NCBI GenBank assembly: GCA_949357655.1
Contig: CASHTG010000009.1
Span: 186,001 to 250,000, forward strand
DNA length: 64,000 nucleotides
DNA from: Parascedosporium putredinis
Taxonomy: Eukaryota > Ascomycota > Sordariomycetes > Microascales > Microascaceae
Direction: 5' to 3'
Part shown: positions 48,893 to 61,776 of the stretch, piece after piece
Layout: each line of letters starts with the position of its first letter
Position numbering within the stretch: position 1 is the stretch's first letter
Program-made: the position numbers and the translations under genes
The notes under the pieces: generated by a model
What the model was told of the DNA's origin: nothing
The model's input: only the letters and a program-made list of their open reading frames with translations
Databases searched by the model: none

Positions 48893-51800
48893 AGATTTCC
48901 TTTTTGGTGAGGGCGGTTCTTTCTACGGCGTGTCTGATATAGCGTGGCGTTGGGGAGAGAGGTAGCAGGTTCCTTGCAAGAAGGGAGCATGCGGCATGAA
49001 CAAATGGATTGTTTTAATCGCCTTTCTGCGTCTATCTTTTGTCATTTTATTCATTACCAGTCTCCATAAGCATCAAGCTGAGGTCTAGCATTAGCATTTG
49101 AACAATATCCGCGTCTGTGTACATTGGTTTTGGAAACGTTTATCAACAAATACGCTGGCGCCTCTCTGCTCGCACAATAGATGGCCGCAAAGCGCGAAGC
49201 TTATCCTGCTTTCGCCCAGAGTGCCGAGTGCCGAGTGCTGTCTTTTCGACATCTATGAAGAGAGGAAGACCGAATAAGAAAGAGAGGCGGTATCTACAAG
49301 GCTCGGTAAAACCAAATTATATCCTCGCACTATGCCGCAATGTGGCATCGTCTACAACTTGAGATGATTCGAGCCCATGGAGGCTGAGCATTGCCTCTTC
49401 GAGCCTTTCGGCCCATTATCATAGCTAAGTTGGGCTCGGAAGGGGGTCGATGAGATGAACGCCAAACCCCGGCAGCGGCTTCAATGATGGAAAAGAGCAC
49501 CCTTCCTTGTGCTCTTATCCGAGTTTTGTCCGCCCGATCCGCTCGGGGACCTGGCAACGCAAGCCGCCCTCGTGACAGCGTGGGCGGCAATGAGGGGAGT
49601 GACTGCAGACTGCGGTTTTCGATGGAGCACATTGCCATCAGATCATGGGAATTTGAGCTTCCCATTTTTTCCCCTCTGGGCGGAAGCCATCTGGTTAACT
49701 GGTGTAACAATGACACAAGATGTGCGAACGCTCTGTTTGCTAGGAACCTCAGGACCCTATGACTACGGACTGGATGGATCCATCTATCCACCATGTATTA
49801 CGGCGTTTGGTGTTTGTCCACGCGAAAGGTCTTGCTGCCTCGCTACATCAAGCCACGAATTTCTTTAATCCTCGATATCTAACAGGGCTGGGCAGCCTAA
49901 AACCCCGTAAGGTTTGTTGGGTATGGGTCACCCTTCCTTGAGAGATTGAGCTTCTCCTCCGGAGCGTCTGTTTGGCCTGATAAAGGGAAGAGGGGATACC
50001 GAGGTAGAGAAAGGGAGAGAGAAGAAAGTTTGGGGGTACCCACTGTTCCCCAGCATCTAATGGATGCCATGTGCGGTGCTTTGCTTTTTCCTTGCTCTTT
50101 ACAAGGGCGTTTGGACACGGCTGAGGGTGTGAGGGGAGGGGAAGGGTTGAAAGGTTGGTGTGCTCATGTTTGACTTTGGTGCAACCTCGACTAAAAACAT
50201 GGAAAAAGCTGAGGGTTCTCGATGCAGGAATCAGTTTGCGATCGATCCCTTTCTTTCTTTATTACTATTATTTTTTATCCATGTTTTATATCTTAATTTT
50301 TCTTTCCTCTTCTATTCCGTTCTTTTTCCCGGGAGGCGCCACCGAACGGGCTGGCTATCTTGCATGTACTGCTCATAGTATTAATGGCCGTCTTGGCTTT
50401 TCCGAGCGTGCACCCTTTCGATATCTTGTCTTCAGTCACAGTGCGCTGCTTGCGGCCAGAGGCGTTCACGCTGAGAGGTGCCGCAAATGAACTACTGCAC
50501 TGGGTGTACATGGAGTCGATGGGAGATTCAGCCGCCTCGGGCATTAGCAGACCGAGACGGCGACTAGCGTGCCTCGGGTTCTTTCTTCCTTCGCGTTCCT
50601 CCTTCCCTCCTTGCCTGTCATTCTCTCCTTCACATCCCTAACATCGAGAATAACAGGACCTGCAAATGTATGGAATATGGACATTGTCATGGGCCACAGA
50701 TCCGAGTTCTTGTCTGGATCTGGAGATGCATGAGCCACACTCGATGGGACGGGGTCTCGCATGCTAGAGGTTGAATACCTGGAGGTTCCCCCTTGAGGAC
50801 AGTTGATCTGCATCTTATTGGAACTCGCGAATGACGCGGTTCGGCTTTGTCACATATTCTTTCTCACTTTCTTATTTCTGAAGAATGACAACGCCGAAAC
50901 TTATCAATGCAACCATTTACCCAAGCTCTTCAGTACGCGATGCTGATACCTACCCGAGGTCAAAGTCACTACGGCGATATGCTACTGGTAGGATCTTGAT
51001 CATGAAGGGACATTGTAGGTGTCTTTCAAATTGCACAAGATCCTACATGTAGCGCGTTACAGCCCCTCTCCCTCCCCCTCCCCCGTCCCCTTGAAGTTTC
51101 TGGCGTCGACATGGAGTCGAGCCCACGTTTTCTCTGGGGGCGAAAAAAAAAAAAAAAAAAAAAAAGAAAAAAACACAAGCAAAACAGCTTCATGATGAGA
51201 CTGGAAGAGTGGGGAGTGGAGAGTGGAGGGTGGAGGGTGATCCAAAAGCTTGGCTTGGGGGAGGTACGCGTGGATTGGAATGAAACGTCCCGTGGGGGAG
51301 CGGGTGGTGTAAATAGACTTTTCTGCTTGGGGGCACTCCCAAGACTCCCTCTCTTTTCTTTCGTTTCCCTTGTCATTATATCAAGCCGTCCCCCGATCTT
51401 CAAGCTTGTTCCAAGTTTTCTGGTGGTTTTGTGAAGCTCCGGGATGGGACATCTCCAAGAATCATTGGTGGAAGCTGGAAAAGCACGGGGCAAGTGGCGA
51501 CGGTCTGTCTTCCTGCCTGGACTCAGGCTCTGCCATGCCCGGCGCCCTCCCAAAAAATTCAACCTGGGGGCCAGGCGGGACCATATGCCCAACGGCCGCG
51601 AGGCCTGCTGAATCCGAGGTGAATTGTCTGATCGAGATCCCTCAAGCGATGGTGGCCAAAATGGCCACGCAAAGTTCAAGTCTCAGTTTCAGTGTTTCGC
51701 TAGTGGGGCTCCTCCCCCATTTCGGGCCTATGGCTTGCTCAACGCAACCCCATCAGTGTCGCACCGAGCTTTCGTCTCATCATGGATGGTCTACATGTAC

Positions 51801-54004
51801 CTGCCAGGAAGATCAACGCTGAGGGTCGCCTGATAGGAACCATGATTGTGACGAGGCCCTCCTTGTCTCGACTTGACATCTGGTCCTTCTATGCTGATGG
51901 CCACCTAGTATTAACCCGCCGCCCGTCATGGCTTGGAGGATGGAAACTGCAACTGCTGGTCGGACGACTCTGGCCACTCTGCGAGCAAAGGGAGCGCGGG
52001 GGAACGCCCTTTCGTGGACGCGATCCCACGCCCGCATCATTAATCGGCTTAAACGCCCCCAATCGCGCGCAAGCGATTGATGCCGAGCTCGGCTGGCGAC
52101 AGCTTCTTTTGCGAGGCGAGCGGCCAATCGTGATTGTTTTCGGCAGGTGCATGCCATTCGGATGTTGTCCATGCTGGCTTACCCCCGGTCGACGGGTGTT
52201 TGGTGTGCGACCAAAGGGTCGACCAGCGTTTTGTGATTCCCGCTGTCTTTCCATCCAAGATGAAATCGGAACGACATAATTATCAGAATGCTTCCCATGT
52301 GTGATTCGAAATTTTTGAGATTCCATCCACTTCTCTTGTTGTTATGGATCGGTGGTAATCGGCTGGGGTAGAATATTTGTTTTTTTCTTTCTTTTTTCTC
52401 CTCTCCCCCTTCCCATTCCGTGCAACGTGTACATGCAAGTAGAAACATAATACGATGAATATATATCTGCGTGCAGCGCGCTGCGGGTCTTGATGCTGCG
52501 AGTTGGTTGTCGCGTCCTGGTCGGCGGCGGCCAACTCCGGTTCAGAGGTGTGTGCTGGCTGGGTGGACAATCCCGCCCGGCAGCATCAGCCATGGCGGAT
52601 ACAAAGTTACTTCGCAGCCTGCGCTTCAATTTTCCATGTCCTGGGCAGCGATGTGGGTATATTGATGGATATCGATTGATGGACCGGTTTCTCTTTCTGT
52701 GGACAATGCAACTTAATATGTGGGCCTAACGGTTGGGAGTGTGTGCTAACTTGAGGGTGCAGTCCACATTCCTCTCCATATGCTCCGGAATTGAACCAAC
52801 TACCATCTTTCCCTTCGATCTGATCGAGCATCAGGACAGAGAGGTGGGAGGGAGGATGGACAGATAATGGAGCGCCAAGGGGGGAGCGATACCACTGAAA
52901 AGTTCCTTCCGCCCCTCCGTGCACTCAATCCCGTGCGCACGTAGCTCTAACGAACGCTAGCGAAAATTCAACACGCACTAAATCGCTGGATCGATGGAGC
53001 TACCAGGCAGGCTCCCTCACACTGATTGATGGCCGTCGTCAGCTCGTGCTCGTCTGCTGCTTGTGTTTGAGCAGGCTTGGCTTGAAAGGCCAAAGGGAGG
53101 GAGCGGCTGGATGTACCAAGGGACCAGTGTTGTTTGTACCTCGATGGATGTAGCTCAGCACTCCACGGCTTGTTTGGAAAAAGAAAAAAAGTGCAGCAGC
53201 GAACTTTGAACTGCTGCTTGGTGCTGCAACTGATTTGAGGTGCAACAGCCGTTCCTGACCAATCATCTGCTCCACCCCAAACATCTCTCTCCCATTGCCA
53301 CTTAACCTCGAAACCTTGCTCCCCCAAAACTCCACGAGTCGAGCCTTCCATTACGAATCCCGATCAATTGTTGTCGGCCGACACTTTACTCCATCAACGT
53401 CGACCCTTCCCTTTTCGTCTCCTTCCCTCTCTCTTGATCACGACAACGAACGAAGAAAAGGGCTTGCGATTTTTCCAATCTTATTCTTTTTTTCTCCTCC
53501 CCAAACGAAGAGGCTTCCATCTCTCCTAGGTCGCCGCGCATCAACCCACTCATGATTCGCCATTCCATGGCCTTTTGATCAACGCCGCTGCCTCGCACTT
53601 TGCCTGGCGGAGGAAGCGGCTCAAACAACGACGCCATTTTGTTTCCCTACATTCTTCTCTTCTTCCTCCCCTTTTATCTCTATTTCTCTCTTCTCTCTTA
53701 TTTCTCTGGGGCAAGGCCCATAGTGGAGCTCATCGTTTTCGTCTCCGTCTTTCGTACTAAGCTGGGTGGCTTTTTTCGACCTCTTGCAGAGCTGTACAGT
53801 AATTTTGATTTCACGAGTCCATCGCCGCTTCACCCACTCGACTTCTTCATCTCTCTCTCCCTTCTCTTCCTCCTCCCTGTTCTACTTCTTCCGCCGATCT
53901 TCATTTGTCGCGTCTTGTTTCCGCTACACACCCGATTCGACGACAGAAACTTCGACGACCGGACAATCGACGACGGGGAACCCGAAGACGGGAAAATCGT
54001 CGAA
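48893..54004. other. 5-kb gene-poor stretch ending in the MAPKKK leader
   Basis: No conserved gene is visible. Features present are a 23-A run (51143-51165), TACATGTA palindromes at 51044-51051 and 51792-51799, and a strongly pyrimidine-rich segment at about 53390-53930. That segment is probably the 5' leader of the MAPKKK. It stays open in the MAPKKK frame for about 130 codons but contains no in-frame ATG before 54005. Confidence 0.5.
51143..51165. repeat. poly-A run (23 nt)
   Basis: An uninterrupted 23-A run followed by GAAAAAAA. It is the longest homopolymer in the window. Confidence 0.95.
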
Positions 54005-57000
54005 ATGGCTACCGAAACCTCGCCCCGAACGGTTCGCTTCTCTAACGCCGAGGAGGACCCCCGACCAGATAAATCCAAGACGCCGCGGCCCTCATCCGTA
54101 ATACTTGAGCGTCCTAGTGACCATGTCGATGAATATATTGACCCTCCCCACCGTCCCCTCGGTTCCCAGGAGGATCTGACCAGCTTGGCCCGCTATGCCG
54201 AATCCGCTGGCGTACCTACCCCCAAGGCGACCCTCGCTCCTCCCGTCAACGGCGGCTTGAGGAGTACGAGGAGTAGTGCCTCGGATGGAGATGGTCAGCT
54301 CTACACTAATGGAAGCGGGACCCCAAGGCCCGCACGACCGACCGGTCCTGCGAGGACGCCCTCTAGCACATATGCTCCCGTGCGCCGCCCGCTTCAAGGG
54401 AACCCGTCATTTAGCGAACACCCGCGCTCGTCCTCCAAAACCCGCAGAGGAGATCGATTTAGGGATCGAGCCTACCTGCAGAGGATACGCCAAGATTTCA
54501 ACAGCGAATACTTCAATTCCTACTCGAATAGCTCCTCCACCACCACTCACGGCGATTCCGATTCCGAAGGTGAGACCCCTTCCTCCGAAGGGCCATTTGA
54601 CGAGCGAAACGAAGAAATCATCATGTTTTACGGCAATGACGACATGCAACCCACCGAAGAGGACGTCAAGGACCCCGCCAGCCGAGAGCGTCTGGAGTGG
54701 CATGGCATGCTCGAGGCCGTGTTAACCGGCGACGTCGTCAAGCAAGAGAAGAAGCGGCTAATCAACTCGACCGACCGAACGGACGGCAAGGCCCTACACC
54801 AAAGCGAGGAGCTGTGGCTTGGAATCCGGTCCAGGGTTTGCGGCCGTCATCTACCGGTGCAGAGGAGGATGGTGGAGGACGCTCGATCAGCTCTCGACCG
54901 TATCCTTGACGATGTTGTCAATTTCCAGATCAAGGGCGAGAGCGAGGCCGGCAAGCCACCCCACGAGCAAGTTAAGAGCATCGTTGCGGAGATTGAAAAG
55001 TGCGACAACTATTATCCTTCTTGGTCCGTCCTCGTCCGGAACCACAAGACGGCCGAGTCGCCTGGCTTCGTCGAGGCTTACGGCGCCATCATGGCGTGGC
55101 ACAACACAAACGAGCTCATCAACACCGAGTTGTCCATCCTCAAGAAGTGGGTGGGCAATGAGGACCTCGACTTCACCAGGGCCAAGGAGCGCTTGCCCTC
55201 GACCTCCTCGCTCAACGACGAACCTTCATTCCTTGACCGCCTGATGAAGGAGGACGGTTTGAGAACCCTTTACTCCGAGGAGGACGATACCGAAAGGCAC
55301 GGCGTCGACGATTCTCGTCGTGGCCTAGAAGTCATGGATCAGCGCATGGCTGGCGATCTTGACCCTCACCCTCTACCCGAACTTGAGCGAGTCGGCATGC
55401 ACTACATGCGCCGCGGCACGGACGGCAAGAACAAGAGGGACAAGGGCATGTTTGTCCGCATCTCGAGTGTTATTCGCAAGTCGAAGCGGACCCTGATTGA
55501 AAACTACCCCGCCTTCCAGAAGCGCCACCTCCCGCCCTACATCGAAGAACTTCTCACGCTCATCAGCTTCCCCTCCCGCCTAGTCGAGGAGATTATTAGG
55601 GTCCGCCTCGCCTACGCTAGGAGGGCCAAGGAGACGGCGCAGCAGAACCCCTAATGCTCGACCAGATGATCTCTCAGTTCCAACTCATCCTCAAGCTAGC
55701 CATCCGCATCAAGCAGGAATATGTGGCCATTTCGCAACCAGAGCCAGGTTGGGACCTCCCGCCGTGTATCGACGAGTCCTTTGACCAGGTCGTGCTCGAA
55801 GCGCTCAAGTACTACTTCAAGATGCTCAACTGGAAGCTCAGCGGCAACAAGAACACGTTCAAGGAAGCTGAGCTGTTGTTCCAGGAGTGGGACTTTGGCA
55901 ATCACGTGGGCGGCCACCTGCAAAACGGTGATATCGAGGTGGCGGAACAATTTAGCTCGCTCACGTACAAGGCGTTTAACCGTCTCAGTCAGACGTTTGA
56001 GAAGGAACTACAGGTCAAGGCCAAGGAGAGCTCGGCGGAGCTGAGCAAGCGGTACAAGGCGTGCCTCGACTCTGTCCGGGTGAGGCAGAGGATGTTGCAG
56101 CGCTTCTCCCGCATGCTGGGAGAGAACTATGAGACGGCGTCTGATATGAGCATTTCGTTTCAGCCGGAAAAGGTGCGGAACCTCTACGACAGACTCATCG
56201 AGACGGGCCATTTCCGGGTCGAGGTGCCGCATTTCGAAAAGCACGGCGTCTTCCTGATCGCCTCTCGGTCTCTGCAGTACCGACATGACGACATCCAAAC
56301 CCTCCTCACCGTCACCTCCATGGACCAGTTCGCCGACGAGGACGGCACGCACCCATATGTGTTGCTGATCCGACCCGAAAACCCGCCAGACTGGTTCGGC
56401 GACACGATCCAGCTCCGGGTGCGGGAGCAGAGCATCGACCTCAAGCGAGGGTACGTGCGGCTCTGCGCGTCGGGTTCGCTCGGCCGGCTGGAGGACACGA
56501 GAAGAATATTCTTGGACACGCTGGATATGCACCTGGACCTCGTGGTGGAGCAGCGATCCAACATCCACAAGGTCAACTCGCGGCTGACGGAGACAAGAAA
56601 GGTGGCGTACAAGCTCTCCAACACATTCATGGATAGCGTGGAGACGATTCGGCGGCAAACGAAAAACAAAGACTGCCAGGAGCTGGTGCAGACGTGCTTC
56701 GTCTTCGCGACAGAGTTTGGGCAGCGCTCGCTTATGTACCTGGACAGCAACCGGAAGCAGATGAATATGCTGAAGCTGACGAAACTGGCCCTGGACTGGG
56801 TGTCGTTTGTCACGGACGACTGCGTGGCGTCGGACAAGCGCACGTTTCGATGGGCGGTGCTGGCACTCGAGTTCGCCATGGTCATGACCGGAGGGAGGCA
56901 TATCCTGGCGCTAGGCGAGGATGAGTACTCGAAGTTGCGGACCAAGGTGTCGGGGTGCATGGCGGTGCTCATTTCGCACTTCGACGTGATGGGGGCGCGG

Positions 57001-58351
57001 TCGATGCTGGCGGCCAAGGCGGAGAAGGAGCGGAGCATCGAGACGCTCATGGGCCAGATCAAGAAGGTGGACCAGAATAGGCTGCAGAACGACAAGGAGG
57101 CGGCCAACATCACGCTGGAGCACCGACTAGCCGCCCTGGAAGAGGTGGACGATGTGCGGCGGCAGACAGACGCGGCGCGGTCGGCGACGGGGCGGGTGCT
57201 GGAGACGACCAACGAGGTGGACCGATCGCTCGCCTACCTGTCGGCCTCGGCCACGTACGTGACGATGCGTTGGCAGCAAGGCAGCTTTATCGGCGGGGGT
57301 ACGTTTGGCAATGTGTACGCGGCTATGAACCTGGACTCGGGTCAGCTCATGGCGGTCAAGGAGATTCGACTTCAGGACCCCAAGCTCATCCCGGCCATTG
57401 CGGGCCAAATCAAGGACGAGATGGGAGTGCTCGAGATGCTGGACCACCCCAACGTCGTGTCATATTTTGGCATCGAGGTGCATCGAGACCGCGTCTACAT
57501 CTTTATGGAGTACTGCCAAAACGGCTCGCTCGCCAACCTATTGGAGCATGGCCGCATCGAGGACGAGCAGGTCATCATGGTGTACGCGTTGCAGCTACTC
57601 GAGGGACTCGCTTACCTTCACGAGAGCGGCATCGTGCACCGCGATATCAAGCCAGAAAGTGAGTCATTCCAATCCCTACGTCTTCCCTTGACCTCGTCGG
57701 CTATCCCGCGTCACCAATTTTCAAATGCCTCACCTGAAGTAAGAACAAGGATAGAGAGCTAACCTCTTTCGACTTTTTTAAAACAGATATCCTTCTCGAC
57801 CATAACGGCATCATCAAGTATGTCGACTTTGGTGCGGCCAAGGTTATTGCTAGGCAGGGCCGCACGTTGGTCAACGATCTTAAGTCGACGAAGCCCAACA
57901 AGTCGATGACGGGCACGCCCATGTACATGTCGCCCGAGGTGATCAAGGGCGAGAATCCGGGACGGGGCGGCGCAGGGGACATTTGGAGCTTGGGATGCGT
58001 GATTTTGGAGATGGCGACAGGACGCAGGCCATGGGCCAACCTGGACAACGAGTGGGCCATCATGTATAACATTGCGCAGGGCAACCCTCCGCAGCTACCG
58101 TCGACGGACCAGCTGAGCCCCGAGGGCATCGACTTTTGAACAAGTGCTTCGCGCGCGACCCGGCCAAGCGGGCGACGGCGATTGAGCTCCTGGGTCACGA
58201 CTGGATGATGGCGATTCGACACCGCGTGATGGAGCCGGCGACGCCGAGCGATGCGGGGTCGACGCAGTCGGGGTCGTCGCAGACCACGCCGGGCACGGCT
58301 TCCCTGGGTAGCAATGGGACGAAGCTGGCAGCGATAGACGGCTTCTACTAG
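54005..58351 (+). CDS. SSK2: MAP kinase kinase kinase of the HOG osmotic stress pathway (Ssk2/OS-4 type)
   Basis: This kinase receives the signal from the two-component phosphorelay (Ssk1) and phosphorylates the Pbs2-type MAPKK. The first in-frame ATG is 54005 (MATETSPRTVRF). A disordered N-terminus with Ser/Thr/Pro is followed by the long Ssk2-family regulatory region (residues about 200-1080). The kinase domain has Gly loop FIGGGTFGNVYAAM, Lys in LMAVKEIRLQ, HRDIKPEN catalytic loop, VDFGAAK, activation segment MTGTPMYMSPEVIKG and GDIWSLGCVILEMATGRRPW. One intron (57659-57787) splits the Asn codon of the catalytic loop. Breaks at CCCC 55648-55651 and TTTT 58134-58137 each need one base. The stop is TAG 58349-58351 after IDGFY. 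About 1,405 residues, normal for the family. An open frame continues beyond the stop (separate entry). Confidence 0.95.
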
Positions 58352-58777
58352 GGCACGAAGCAGCAGCAGCAGCTACCGCGGCAGTCTCAGCAATCCCCTC
58401 AGCAATCCCCGCAGCAATCACCGCAGCAATCACCGCAGAAATCCCAGCAGGCAACTCAGCAGCATCAGCCTCAGCACCAGCACCAGCACCAGCACCAGCA
58501 CCAGCAGCATCCACGTGGGGGTCGAAAGGGGCCGAGACGAAGCACGGGCAGTGAAGAGTTGCAGCCTGTGGAGGAAGAGGTGGAAAAGGAAAAGGAAGAG
58601 GAAGAAAAGGATGCAGACAAGAAGACGGCGAGCGAGGATGGTGTGCCTTCTGCGTCTGGTGCGGCAGTAGCTGAAAGTCCTCGCCCAGCCCCAGCCCCTG
58701 CGAGGATTCCTAACGATTGTTGCGCTGCGATGACCTGCTACGGATACTACGAACCGGACGATATCGGTTCTCCTTAA
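58352..58777 (+). other. Open frame continuing in phase behind the MAPKKK stop codon
   Basis: Directly behind the TAG, 141 sense codons remain in the same frame until TAA at 58775-58777. They encode a Gln-rich head with five QQSP-type units, a QHQHQH run, a basic patch (GGRKGPRRSTGS), a Glu/Lys stretch, then CCAAMTCYGYYEPDDIGSP. It could be 3' UTR that is open by composition, a C-terminal extension present in some orthologues or alleles, or a readthrough product. There is no ATG near its start. I cannot decide among these. Confidence 0.5.
58388..58507 (+). repeat. 12-nt tandem repeat (CAGCAATCMCCG) and CAGCAC repeat
   Basis: Five near-identical 12-nt units (CAGCAATCCCCT, CAGCAATCCCCG, CAGCAATCACCG twice, CAGAAATCCCAG) run from 58388 to 58447. 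A (CAGCAC)n tract follows at about 58471-58507. A preceding (CAG)4 is at 58363. The units keep the MAPKKK reading frame. Confidence 0.9.
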
Positions 58778-60716
58778 CCTTATTATGACGACGCCAGACG
58801 GTGACCACGGCGTCGGCTTCTACCACGTTTTCTTATACATACACGATACACGATATAAGAAGGGGAGGGTGGATGGTTGGCCCCAACATGAACAGCCGTC
58901 CCGCTTGCCATAGCGGGACGGCATCATCTCTTCTCTCTCTCTTTTTTCTTTTCTTTTCTTTTTTCCCGTTCTCTCGGACCAACCGCCACCGCCCTCCTCG
59001 TCACTATTTCCTACCTTTACCACCTCTTTCCCGCTTACTCCTGATTGTTTTGATAATTCAACGGCTCATTGCCATAATCTCATTTGTTTATCTGTTTCTT
59101 GTTACATCCCTCATCAACAACTGGGAATCCGTCCTTGAAAACAACCAAGGAAAGGCTGGTTACTGGTTTCACAGACGATTCGGTCGCGAATACCCCCAAT
59201 TTTCTAATCGTTTTCTTTCTTGTTATCCAAGTTTCTCCCCTTTCCCCCTACATCTTTTCTTGTATTTTTCTCCTCTTCACCCTTTCTATGCCGCCGCAAC
59301 CCCCTCTATCTCTTACAGCATACGGAACCACAGAGATTGAGGGAAATACGCCTTGTTCTTCTTTTCGCAGGCTGATGGGAGCTGTAGGAAGACAAGGGGT
59401 GGGAAGCGCTGGACTAAAAGCTTTGGCTCCTTCGGTTGGGCGCGGACGGGACTGCCCTGACCGTCACTAGCCAAGGAGGGATGTTAAATATGGGAGAGAT
59501 GGACAAGTAGTGGAGAGAGGTTGGAGAAGGAACTGGAAACAAGGGCTTTTCGGGGAAGAAGGAAGTTTGTGATGTTGGGGTAAAGGCAGGCAGGGATGGG
59601 ATCGGACGGGGGCCTGTTTGTGGCCCACGTTCCGTCTCGCTTTTTTCTCTTTTATTCTCGTCACGCAAGGAAAAGGCTTCGGGGTCTACGATGACGATGT
59701 GTATACTGTTCTCTGGAAGGGACTGGTTTATACGGAGGTGGCTGTACGAAGTAATCAATTATCCAATACATCAATACCATATTTTCTATTGTCGTTTGTG
59801 CTAGGTGCTGCGGTTAGCTCGTGATGGATACAGTCTGGCATCCATTGTATTCTCTCTATGTCCCTCTGGAGAAGGCGAATTCACTATTAGGTAACAATAT
59901 GAATTTGTGCTTGGTCCTCTAGAGGTGGGGGAGTTACATCGCACCGGGAGTTCGGGAAACGCTCAAAATAAACGCGCAGTCGTAGTCACCACCCTCGAAT
60001 CTAGCTTCGCAGCTAAAGGTGGGTGGACGGGATGAGAGCTAGCCATAGCCATGCATTGGGGAGAGCGAGGATGACTTGCCGTGGTGTCGTGTGGGGTTGA
60101 AGTGATGGGAAAAAGAAGAGGGAAAAGAGGGAAAAAGAAAAGAAGAGAAAAAAGAAGCAAAACAAAGAAAACAAAGAAAGCGGCAGGTACAGATGTTTTG
60201 TCTGGCTCTGGCAACTCGAGTGCGGGGCACTTGCATCGATTGATCAATCTCGACCTTGTCCTCACTTGAACCGGGCGAACTTGTCTTTTTCTTCTTTCCT
60301 TTCTACCCACCTCCTCTCAGTTAAAAAGCCCGAAGCTCGAAGCAGAGGAATAGTAACAATCAAACATTATCAAGCCAAAAAGGAGCATCTTGTCTCCCCT
60401 GCCTTTTTCGTGACATTGATCTTTCTACCGACGAGTGTAACCCCCACTCGACAGAGCTCTAAAGTTCTTAGCTCCGCCTTCCCCGCCACTGCCCCGCGAC
60501 GAGGTTCCGACGTCGAAGCTTACAGGAGTAACGAGAAAAAAGAGTAGCTTGCGCTTCCCAAGGGCTTTTATCCATTGCCCTTTAACCCCCTCCATCGACT
60601 TTTCGAACGCTTCCAAGAATTGGCACGGTATCGATCGAAATCGCTCGCCGTCACACACCCCCGCCACGAGGCAAAACGAAGACGAGCAAGCAAGCAACAG
60701 CAGCTAGCTAGCAGTC
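58778..60716. other. intergenic, MAPKKK 3' side and RPE1 promoter
   Basis: No gene recognised in about 1.9 kb. Pyrimidine-rich DNA lies at 58925-59050, purine-rich DNA at 60100-60180, and an A/C-rich leader-like stretch at about 60580-60716 precedes the RPE1 ATG. Confidence 0.5.
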
Positions 60717-61776
60717 ATGGCTCCTCCGGCAATCATTGCGCCGTCGATTCTCTCGGCCGACTTTGCCAAGCTCGGAGAGGAGTGCTCGAGGACGATTGCG
60801 CAAGGCGCCGACTGGCTGCACGTCGACATCATGTAAGGGGGCCCGGAGTAGAGGCAGAAGAAGAAGGATAGTTCGAATAAGAAGAAGTAGAGGGAAGCTG
60901 ACAGAGGCCGCTGGTGGTATTACAGGGACGGCCACTTTGTGCCCAATATCACGTTTGGCGCCCCCGTTGTCACTATGATCCGGCCGCACGTGGACGGGCC
61001 GGAGCAGCACTTTGGCAAGGGCACGTTTGACTGCCACATGATGATTGCAGAGGTTAGCTCCCCTTCTTAGTGCGAGCCGGAGCTCGGTTGATTTCTTCTC
61101 TCTCTCTTTCTCTTCTCTCTACTAACACCTCCCCTCCTGCCATAGCCTAAGAAATGGGTCAAGGAGTTCAAGGCCGCCGGCTGCAATCTCTACTGCTTCC
61201 ATTACGAGGCCGCTACTTCCACCGCCGCCGAGAGCCCCGCCGAGACGTCGGCCTTCAAGACGAACCCCGCGACCTCATCCGCTACATTCACGAGCAGGGC
61301 ATGCTGGCGGGGATTGCCATCAAGCCCTCCACAAAGGTGGACGTGTTGTGGGATGTCTTGGAGAGCCCCCACGAGAAGGAGAGGCCGGATGTGAGTCCTT
61401 TTCTTTTTTTCTTTTTCTTTTTTCTTATCCCTTATCTCTTCTCTTGAGGAAAGCTACCATGGAAGGCGGAAAGAAGAGAAAATGAACGGCATAGCTGATT
61501 TTTGTCTTGTTCGTGTAGATGGTACTCGTCATGACGGTCGAGCCCGGTTTCGGCGGCCAAAAGTTTATGGCTTCCGAACTCCCCAAGGTCGAGGAGCTCC
61601 GCAGGCGGTACCCGAACCTCAACATCGAGGTCGACGGTGGCCTCGGGCCCGGTACTATTGACCAGGCTGCGGATGCGGGCGCCAACGTCATCGTTGCCGG
61701 CAGCGCTGTGTTTGGGTCTGAGGATCCGGCCCAGGCTATCAAGCTGTTGAGGGAGGCGGTGGAGAAGAGGAGGTAA
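60717..61776 (+). CDS. RPE1: Ribulose-5-phosphate 3-epimerase
   Basis: Interconverts D-ribulose-5-phosphate and D-xylulose-5-phosphate in the cytosolic pentose phosphate pathway. It is a (beta/alpha)8 barrel with four exons: 60717-60832, 60926-61052, 61146-61390 and 61519-61776; all introns have GT/AG ends. Motifs are IAPSILSADFAKLGEE, DWLHVDIMDGHFVPNITFG (catalytic Asp and metal His), FDCHMMI, YCFHYEAA (metal His), AGIAIKPSTK, VMTVEPGFGGQKFM, EVDGGLGPGTI (second catalytic Asp) and ANVIVAGSAVFG (phosphate-binding). About 250 residues, the usual eukaryotic length. Exon 3 needs one extra base at CCCC 61265-61268 to join the two conserved halves (NPRDLIRYIHEQGM). The stop is 394 bp from the convergent aminotransferase stop. 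Very secure. Confidence 0.97.

Noticed and set aside
45827..51165. poly-A runs as 3' ends of LINE-like retroelements
   Set aside because: No reverse-transcriptase or endonuclease coding sequence and no flanking target-site duplication could be seen.
53600..54004. N-terminal extension of the MAPKKK with hydrophobic stretches
   Set aside because: The frame is open but has no ATG before 54005; Leu/Phe/Ser/Pro runs simply reflect a pyrimidine-rich leader.
55696..57447. Several minus-strand frames up to 342 codons antisense to the MAPKKK
   Set aside because: They mirror the conserved kinase and regulatory region; GC-rich third positions keep antisense frames open. No family character.
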